From: Chloroflexota bacterium
Lineage (GTDB): Bacteria > Chloroflexota > Anaerolineae > UBA4142
Assembly (NCBI GenBank): GCA_023380675.1
Contig: JAMCRS010000439.1
Location: 1 to 10,893, forward strand
Length of the DNA stretch: 10,893 nt
Direction of reading: 5' to 3'
Within the stretch, counting starts at the first letter, position 1; every line of letters starts with the position of its first letter. This document shows positions 5,875 through 10,893 of the stretch, in pieces. The translations under genes and the position numbers were made by a program. The notes beneath the pieces were generated by a model. That model saw nothing but the letters and a program-made list of their open reading frames with translations, was not told where the DNA came from and did not search any database.

Positions 5875-6637
5875 ATGCGTTACAAATTGCTCGGTCGAAC
5901 GGGATTGCGGGTCTCCGAGCTGTGTCTCGGCACGATGACGTTCGGAGAGGATTGGGGTCCTTCAAACCGATTACGTCGACCTCTACATCGTCCACATGTG
6001 GGATTTCCTGTCGCCGGTGGAGGAGGTCATGCGCGCGCTGGACGACGTCGTCCGCGCCGGCAAGGTGCTCTACGTCGGAATTTCCGACTCGCCCGCGTGG
6101 ATCGTGTCGCAGGCGAACACGATGGCAGACCTGATGGGCTGGTCACGCTTTGCCGCCCTGCAGATCCCCTACGCGCTGAGCTGGCGCGATGTCGAGCGGG
6201 ACCTGTTGCCGATGGCGCGCGCGTTCGATATGACCGTGATGGCGTGGTCCATACTGGGTGCAGGCTTGCTCACTGGGAAATTCAATCGGCCGGGTGGCGA
6301 TCCGACCCGCATCGACCGGAGCACAGTATCGGGAGAGCAGTTGGCGCTTGCGGACGTTGTCTCCGGCGTCGCCGACGCGATCGGACGCCCGCCGTCACAG
6401 GTCGCGATCAACTGGGTCAGGCAGCAGCAGCGCGTCAGCATTATCCCGATCATTGGAGCGAGAAACGAGCAGCAGTTGAAGGACAACTTGGCCTGTCTCG
6501 AGTTCGACTTGAACGACGCGCAGCTGAGCCAGCTGGAGTCGGCCAGCGAGATCAAGCTGGGTTTCCCGCACGACTTTGGCGGAAGGCAGTATCTCTTCGG
6601 CGGGACCGAGCACCTCGTCGATAGTCACCGGCGATGA
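5875..6637 (+). pseudogene. Aldo/keto reductase with internal deletion and frameshift
   Basis: The first frame (ATG at 5875) encodes a normal aldo/keto reductase N-terminus, MRYKLLGRTGLRVSELCLGT then MTFGEDWG. After about position 5958 it turns into unrelated sequence. The family sequence resumes in the next frame from about 5960: LQTDYVDLYIVHMWDF, EEVMRALDDVVRAGKVLYVGIS, VERDLLPMARAFDMTVMAWS, GAGLLTGKF, and an intact C-terminus (LGFPHDFGG...LFGGTEHLVDSHRR). Compared with the usual length of about 340 residues, some 90 codons are missing at the junction, plus a one-frame shift. The lost part would hold the catalytic Asp, Tyr and Lys (the FIDTA.xY and ATK regions); only the His (LYIVHMWD) remains. 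Even if an internal start such as the ATG at 5996 were used, the product would lack the nucleotide-barrel start and catalysis. The gene begins 1 nt after coaX, so the intact ancestor probably belonged to that operon. An assembly collapse is a real alternative. Confidence 0.8.
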
Positions 6638-6731
6638 TCGCATGGCCGTCTGGCAACGCCGCCACGCACGCTGACGGAGCCTGTGTGAAAGCGATGCGGC
6701 TGTGCCCCGGCGCGAGACGAAGCGAGTCCCG

Positions 6732-7757
6732 ATGAGAGGGGATGACGACTCTGTAGGATTCCGATGGCTGACGAGGTCGAGACGTAGCCCAGCGCTTGGG
6801 CGGTCGCGGCCTCTCCCGCCTGCCTCGTGGGCGGCCCTTGCCGTTTTTGTCTTCGCGGTCGCGTTCGTGTCGGTGCGGCAACCTCTGGCACAAGCAGTGG
6901 CCGGCGGCCGGTCAAACGCGGCCGCGCACGTTCGGTTTGCTGTGATCGGAGACTATGGGCAGGCGAGCCAAGCCGAACTCGACGTTGCCAATCAGGTTAA
7001 GGGCTGGACGCCTGATCTCATCATCACAACTGGCGACAATAACTATCCGAGCGGCGCAAGCTCCACGATTGATCAGAACATCGGTCAGTACTATCACGAC
7101 TATATCTATCCCTATAGCGGCGGCTATGGTCAAGCCGCGGTCGAGAATCGATTCTTGCCTGCTTTGGGCAATCACGATTGGTACAGCGCCGGCGCGGCCC
7201 CGTATTTGGACTATTTTGCGCTCCCTGGGAATGAACGATACTATGGTTTTATGCGCTGGCCGGTTCAGTTTTTCGCAGTCGACAGCGACGCAAGCGAGCC
7301 CGACGGCAACACCGTGGCGTCGCGTCAAGCGGAGTGGCTCCACAGCCGTTTGAACACTTCGTGCGCGCCGTGGAAGATCGTGTATATGCATCACGCACCT
7401 TATTCCTCCGGCGCTGTCCACGGATCCACGGCGGCGCTACAGTGGCCGTATGCGGCGTGGTCGGCCACAGCCGTACTGGCGGGTCACGAGCATACGTACG
7501 AACGGATCGTGAGCGACGGCATCCCGTATTTTGTAAATGGATTGGGCGGCTCGAGTATCTACTCCTTCACAACGACGCCCGTGGCCGGAAGCCAAGTGCG
7601 CTACAATTCCGACTATGGAGCGATGCTCGTCGACGCGGACCTGACGAGCATCACATTCCAATTCATCTCGCGGGCAGGCGTCGTCGTGGACACGCTGACA
7701 CTTCTTGCAGACGCCCCGGTGGAGTGCCGTTTTCATTTGCCTTTCATCGCCAAGTAA
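6732..7757 (+). CDS. Exported metallophosphoesterase, purple-acid-phosphatase-like
   Basis: This 341-residue protein has a basic N-terminus and one hydrophobic segment (about 32-48), then LAQA, so it is exported or membrane-anchored outside the cytoplasm. The catalytic domain has the five metal-binding blocks in order: GDYG (Asp74), GDNNY (Asp102, Tyr105), GNHDW (Asn147, His148), YMHHAP (His221) and GHEHTYER (His252, His254). Tyrosine after GDN is typical of purple acid phosphatases, which use a mixed-valent dimetal centre on phosphate esters; the substrate is not deducible. No N-terminal fibronectin-like domain is present, so it resembles the small mammalian type. The C-terminus ends in CRFHLPFIAK. 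The start is uncertain: the ATG at 6732 is preferred, but a GTG at 6702 is in frame and neither has a convincing ribosome-binding site. The gap from 6638 to 6731 shows no clear promoter or terminator. Confidence 0.85.
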   Translation: MRGDDDSVGFRWLTRSRRSPALGRSRPLPPASWAALAVFVFAVAFVSVRQPLAQAVAGGRSNAAAHVRFAVIGDYGQASQAELDVANQVKGWTPDLIITTGDNNYPSGASSTIDQNIGQYYHDYIYPYSGGYGQAAVENRFLPALGNHDWYSAGAAPYLDYFALPGNERYYGFMRWPVQFFAVDSDASEPDGNTVASRQAEWLHSRLNTSCAPWKIVYMHHAPYSSGAVHGSTAALQWPYAAWSATAVLAGHEHTYERIVSDGIPYFVNGLGGSSIYSFTTTPVAGSQVRYNSDYGAMLVDADLTSITFQFISRAGVVVDTLTLLADAPVECRFHLPFIAK

Positions 7758-7793
7758 GCCCTCCGGCCGCGATTCATTGGTTTTTCATTTCAC

Positions 7794-7799
7794 GAGAGG
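7794..7799 (+). promoter_or_regulatory. Ribosome-binding site deciding the reductase TTG start
   Basis: GAGAGG lies 8 nt before the TTG at 7808. That codon is the first plausible start directly before the nucleotide-binding motif and is clear of the phosphoesterase stop at 7757. Open frame further upstream overlaps the phosphoesterase gene and is not expected to be translated. Confidence 0.65.
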
Positions 7800-7807
7800 T
7801 TACGTTA

Positions 7808-8980
7808 TTGGCGAGAGATAATGGTAAACGAGTCATACTGCTTACGGGAGCGACCGGTCTTCTCGGAAACGAAATCTTGCGCGGCTACTTGCGCACCCCC
7901 GGCGGCCCGCAAATCAAGGTTCTGGTCCGGGGCGCACCAGCCGAACGGAAGGTAAAGTCCGCAAGGCTAGTCACCGGCGTCGACGAGGAGACGCGAGATG
8001 CGTTCGCTGCCCGGGTCGAGCTCATCTGGGGAGACGTAGCGCAACCCCATCTTGGCTTGGACGATTCTGCTTATCGTGTGTTGTCCGAGTCTGTGACCGA
8101 CATCATACATTCGGCTGCCTCGATCGACTTTGCCATGTCCCTGAGCGCCGCGCGCGCGGTGAACTATCAAGGGACCGTGAACCTCGTCGACTTCGCCCGC
8201 AGTTGCGTCGCGCCGTGTGCCTTCGCTTACATTAGCACGGCGCACGTGGCAGGTAAACGGACCGGACGGATCGCCGAAGACGAATTGGATCACGCGGCTG
8301 GCTTTGTCAACGCGTACGAGCAGTCCAAGTACGAAACCGAGCAGTTCCTGCGCACTCGGATGGGAGAGCTGCCGGTCGCCGTCTATCGTTCTACGACATT
8401 GATCGGGGATTCACGCAGCGGTGTTGTGCGCCAGTTCAACTTCTTCCACAACGCCATGCGGTTTGCGTATCACGGTCTCGTACCCGCCCTGCCGGGCGAC
8501 CCGCGCGGCCACGTCGATCTGATCCCGGTGGACTATGCGGCGCGCGCGATTCAGCACCTGGTCGACCACAACTTTCGACCGGGCACGACTTATCACGTCT
8601 GCGCCGAGCCCCGGTTGTCTTTTTGTCTCGAGGAGTTGGTCGACAAGACCTTCGCCGCGCTCGTCGCCAGCCCTTTTTCGATAAGACGCCGATTGCACAA
8701 GTTTCCGATCTTGGAGCCCGCAGCATTCAATCGGCTCGTGCAGGACGCGCGGGACGAAGGGCACGCGCGCTTGCTTCAAGCGCTCGTGCCGTTGACGTAC
8801 TTTATGCCGCATCTTGCGCTCCCCAAAGTGTTCGATTCGGGGAATACGCGGCGTGACTTGCAGGGCAGCGGACTGACGCTTCCCGACATTCGCACTTACT
8901 ATGACAGAATCGTAGACTACTGCCTGCAAACGGACTGGGGACGCAGGCCTGAGAGTCGTGACAACCATTCCGCCGACTAA
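7808..8980 (+). CDS. Stand-alone thioester reductase/fatty-acyl reductase-like NAD(P)-binding protein
   Basis: This 390-residue extended short-chain dehydrogenase resembles the NAD_binding_4 group (PF07993), which covers fatty acyl reductases and the reductase domains that release acyl chains from carrier proteins as aldehydes or alcohols. The dinucleotide loop is TGATGLLG (13-20). WGD (74-76) and HSAAS (101-105) are typical of the fold. The catalytic residues are Ser143 (YISTAHV) and Tyr170-Lys174 (YEQSK), followed by YRSTTLIGDSRSG. The C-terminal 120 residues are helical, end in DIRTYYDRIVDYCLQTDWG, and do not match an adenylation or carrier domain. There is no signal peptide. TTG is the start, supported by GAGAGG at 8 nt. 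The diiron protein gene starts 27 nt downstream and probably shares the transcript. An NAD-dependent epimerase or 3-beta-hydroxysteroid dehydrogenase-like role is the main alternative. Confidence 0.78.
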   Translation: MARDNGKRVILLTGATGLLGNEILRGYLRTPGGPQIKVLVRGAPAERKVKSARLVTGVDEETRDAFAARVELIWGDVAQPHLGLDDSAYRVLSESVTDIIHSAASIDFAMSLSAARAVNYQGTVNLVDFARSCVAPCAFAYISTAHVAGKRTGRIAEDELDHAAGFVNAYEQSKYETEQFLRTRMGELPVAVYRSTTLIGDSRSGVVRQFNFFHNAMRFAYHGLVPALPGDPRGHVDLIPVDYAARAIQHLVDHNFRPGTTYHVCAEPRLSFCLEELVDKTFAALVASPFSIRRRLHKFPILEPAAFNRLVQDARDEGHARLLQALVPLTYFMPHLALPKVFDSGNTRRDLQGSGLTLPDIRTYYDRIVDYCLQTDWGRRPESRDNHSAD

Positions 8981-9007
8981 CGGCGATCATCATAGAGGTA
9001 AGAAACC

Positions 9008-9925
9008 ATGGTTACCAACGAACAGATATCCAACGTCCTTGGGACGGTCGAGTTAGGCACGGAGCGCCACCAGAACCTGACGCGTCTCGCCGCGTCGACC
9101 CTGGCGGGCCACTGGCACGTGAACGACCTGCCGTGGGATACCATGCCGCTCCTGCCTATTCCGGAAAAGCTTTCGGACCGCCGTCTCAAGTCCTTCGTCG
9201 AGTTCGGCAAGCATGCGATCAAGGTCCAACTCGCGGCCGAGCACGTCGCGACTACGGCGGCCCGTGCGCTGCTGCTCCAGGCCGAGAAGGAGAACCTCGA
9301 TTACTCCGTGCGCAGGGCGATCGCGGCGGTGCTGAACGACGAATCTTCCCACGTCGCCGTCATGACGGAGATGGACGCGCGCGCCGAGATGCAGTATCGC
9401 GAATTTCCGTTGGATTTCAGCCCGAGCCCGCTTTTCACCCCTTTCATGGACGCCATTCCTACCCTCCACCCGGGCTTGACGGCCGCATTCATGGGCGCCT
9501 ACGAAGCGATGATAGCGATCCGCGGCTATGCGGAGCAGGCGAGCTATGGACGTCCATCGATTCTCGGCGAAATGGCCGGCCGTGCAGCGGAGGACGATGG
9601 GAGGCACGCCAAGGTCATGCGCCTCGCTGCGCACGAATGGCTGGACCGCTATCGCGCTCTATATCCGGACGCAGCCGAGCGGGAGTCGCAAATTCGCCAG
9701 GCGATCGTCGATCCGTCCGGGCACTTTTGGCAACTCCTCTTACAGCACGAATTCTATCTGCTCCACTTTGACCCGCGGAACCACGCCGAGTGGCTCAAGC
9801 GTTCGATGGGGGATCTCGCGCTGGCGGAACGAATCCTGCAGCTGCTCGGCCTCACCCCGGAGGAGCTTCAGGCCGCCGACCTGAAGGGTCTGACGGAGGA
9901 GGCGAGTCAACGGCTGGCGGGGTAG
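9008..9925 (+). CDS. Ferritin-like/AurF-like diiron protein, probable oxygenase
   Basis: This 305-residue, mostly helical protein carries the spaced ligands expected of a four-helix carboxylate diiron enzyme: Glu78 (QLAAEHV), Glu112 and His115 (NDESSH, the ExxH of helix 2), Glu166 (GAYEAMIAIRG), and Asp197 and His200 (EDDGRH, the D/ExxH of helix 4). Spacings of 34, 54 and 31 residues are close to those of AurF N-oxygenase (35, 60, 31) and cyanobacterial aldehyde-deformylating oxygenase (28, 55, 29). AurF's extra His, four residues before the helix-4 acid, is Ala193 here, and the acid is Asp rather than Glu. The N-terminal LPWDTMPLLPIPEKLSD resembles the lead-in of AurF-type proteins. AGAGG lies 9 nt before the ATG. 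It follows the reductase by 27 nt, so the substrate may be that enzyme's aldehyde or a carrier-bound acyl group. A non-oxygenase ferritin-like role cannot be excluded. Confidence 0.7.
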   Translation: MVTNEQISNVLGTVELGTERHQNLTRLAASTLAGHWHVNDLPWDTMPLLPIPEKLSDRRLKSFVEFGKHAIKVQLAAEHVATTAARALLLQAEKENLDYSVRRAIAAVLNDESSHVAVMTEMDARAEMQYREFPLDFSPSPLFTPFMDAIPTLHPGLTAAFMGAYEAMIAIRGYAEQASYGRPSILGEMAGRAAEDDGRHAKVMRLAAHEWLDRYRALYPDAAERESQIRQAIVDPSGHFWQLLLQHEFYLLHFDPRNHAEWLKRSMGDLALAERILQLLGLTPEELQAADLKGLTEEASQRLAG

Positions 9926-9938
9926 CCGCGACGGCAGA

Positions 9939-10893
9939 ATGAAAGCCCGGATCGTACTCAAGCCCGGCAAAGACAAGCCGGTTCTCGCGCGCCATCCCTG
10001 GATCTTTTCGGGCGCGATCGCGCGTGTCGAAGACGCGTCCGACGGCGATACCGTCGACATTTTTGATTCGACGGAGCGCTGGATCGCGCGCGGTTATTTC
10101 AATGCGCGCTCGCAGATCGCGGCGCGGGTGTGGACTTGGAACGACGAGCCGGTCGACCGCGCCTTTCTGTGCGCGCGCCTCGAGCGCGCATTCGACGCCC
10201 GCCGAGCGATCGCGGCCGGAGGGTTGACCAACGGCTACCGTCTGGTCAACGCCGAGAGTGACCTGCTTCCCGGCCTGATCGTCGATCGATATGCGGATTT
10301 CGTCGTCCTGCAGTTCTTGACCCTCGGGGTCGAGAAGAGGAAAGCGGAAATTGCCGCGCTCGTGACCGAATTGGCGCAGCCCCGTGGAATTTACGAGCGC
10401 AGCGACGTGGACGTGCGATTGAAAGAGGGCCTGGCGACCTCAGTCGGAGTTGTCTTCGGCGCGACGCCGCCGGACCGGCTCGAGATTCGCGAGAACGGGA
10501 TGCGCTTTTGGGTCGACGTCCAGCACGGTCACAAGACCGGTTTCTATCTGGACCAGCGAGAAAATCGCGCCCGCGTCGCACGGCTTCTCGCGGACTATTC
10601 CCCGGCGGTCTCCGCCGGTTCTGGCGAAACGCTGAATGTCTTTTCCTTCACCGGCGCTTTTGCCGTGTACCTGTGCGCGGCGAACCCGAACGAGCGCGTG
10701 ATCAACCTGGATGCGTCTCGTGAAGCGCTGACGTTGGCACAGGAGAATATGGCGCTGAATGGATTGCCGGCGCGCGCGGAATTTGTCGAGGGTGACGCGT
10801 TCCAGATGCTGCGCCGCTATCGAGACGCGGGGAGGTCTTTCGATGCGATCATCCTCGATCCACCCAAGTTCGTGCATTCGCAAGCGCAGATGC
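9939..10893 (+). CDS. rlmI: RlmI-type class I SAM-dependent rRNA methyltransferase (3' end cut by window)
   Basis: The frame is open from an ATG at 9939 to the window edge (318 codons); about 75-80 residues of a usual 395 are missing. The protein matches RlmI and relatives, which methylate a cytosine of 23S rRNA (C1962 in E. coli) with S-adenosylmethionine. The N-terminal PUA RNA-binding domain is about residues 1-75 (LKPGKD...RHPWIFSGAI). Then come RLVNAESDLLPGLIVDRY (101-118), the diagnostic HKTGFYLDQRENR (198-210), SAM-binding motif I NVFSFTGAFAVYL (233-245), the acidic LDAS (257-260), GDAF (285-288), and the catalytic motif DPPKF (307-311). The start lies 13 nt after the diiron gene without a strong ribosome-binding site. 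It is probably co-transcribed, though a housekeeping role makes a functional link to the pair upstream unlikely. The exact target base is inferred from the family. Confidence 0.88.
   Translation, partial: MKARIVLKPGKDKPVLARHPWIFSGAIARVEDASDGDTVDIFDSTERWIARGYFNARSQIAARVWTWNDEPVDRAFLCARLERAFDARRAIAAGGLTNGYRLVNAESDLLPGLIVDRYADFVVLQFLTLGVEKRKAEIAALVTELAQPRGIYERSDVDVRLKEGLATSVGVVFGATPPDRLEIRENGMRFWVDVQHGHKTGFYLDQRENRARVARLLADYSPAVSAGSGETLNVFSFTGAFAVYLCAANPNERVINLDASREALTLAQENMALNGLPARAEFVEGDAFQMLRRYRDAGRSFDAIILDPPKFVHSQAQM

Noticed and set aside
6638..6731. Gap between the aldo/keto reductase remnant and the phosphoesterase, inspected for a terminator or promoter
   Set aside because: No stem with a T-tract and no acceptable -35/-10 pair was found. 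I report nothing there.
7778..7806. Possible promoter TTGGTT-17 nt-TTACGT before the reductase
   Set aside because: The -10 matches the consensus at only two positions and lies directly beside the ribosome-binding site and start codon, so a transcript could not use it.
7334..7807. Upstream extension of the reductase frame
   Set aside because: It lies within the metallophosphoesterase gene in another frame, has no family similarity, and a TTG with GAGAGG at 8 nt marks the real start.
9008..9925. Reading the diiron protein as a heme-oxygenase-like (CADD/UndA) oxidase
   Set aside because: The helix-2 ExxH (DESSH) and the ligand spacing fit the ferritin/AurF-like arrangement better, and the His seven residues after the first Glu expected of the other fold is absent.

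Overview
This is a GC-rich, gene-dense bacterial chromosomal window with short intergenic gaps and no sign of insertion sequences, phage genes, CRISPR arrays, tRNA or rRNA. The taxonomy cannot be fixed from the sequence. A secreted protein with three LysM modules and a cupredoxin, a short YyaL/DUF255 protein, and a phosphoesterase ending in a hydrophobic tail (FHLPFIAK) recall Chloroflexota or a similar deep-branching terrestrial lineage. That placement is a low-confidence inference.

Layout. Positions 1-3855 are read on the minus strand. From a promoter at 3932-3960 come a DUF255/YyaL thioredoxin-fold protein, a metal-dependent cyclase-family hydrolase (KynB-like) and an exported LysM-cupredoxin protein, ending at a palindromic terminator at 267-300. 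Beyond it lies the start of a small membrane protein that is cut by the window edge. A back-to-back promoter at 3993-4021 drives the plus strand: a P1-family (DmpA/NylC-type) self-processing aminopeptidase, a divergent type III pantothenate kinase (CoaX) starting 1 nt after the peptidase stop, and an aldo/keto reductase starting 1 nt after coaX. The reductase has lost about 90 internal codons together with the reading frame and is a pseudogene as it stands. Next come an exported purple-acid-phosphatase-like metallophosphoesterase, a stand-alone thioester-reductase/fatty-acyl-reductase-like NAD(P)-binding protein, a ferritin-like/AurF-like diiron protein, and a RlmI-type rRNA methyltransferase cut by the right edge.

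How the genes may work together. The most suggestive unit is the adjacent pair at 7808-9925. A reductase of the family that converts acyl thioesters to aldehydes or alcohols is followed 27 nt later by a helical diiron protein. This parallels, without demonstrated homology, the cyanobacterial acyl-ACP reductase plus aldehyde-deformylating oxygenase pair for hydrocarbons, and the reductase/N-oxygenase pairs of natural-product pathways. The second point of interest is the coupled peptidase-coaX pair. The P1 family includes enzymes that cleave beta-alanyl amide bonds, and CoaX phosphorylates a beta-alanine amide (pantothenate), yet this CoaX carries an altered phosphate-binding/catalytic motif.
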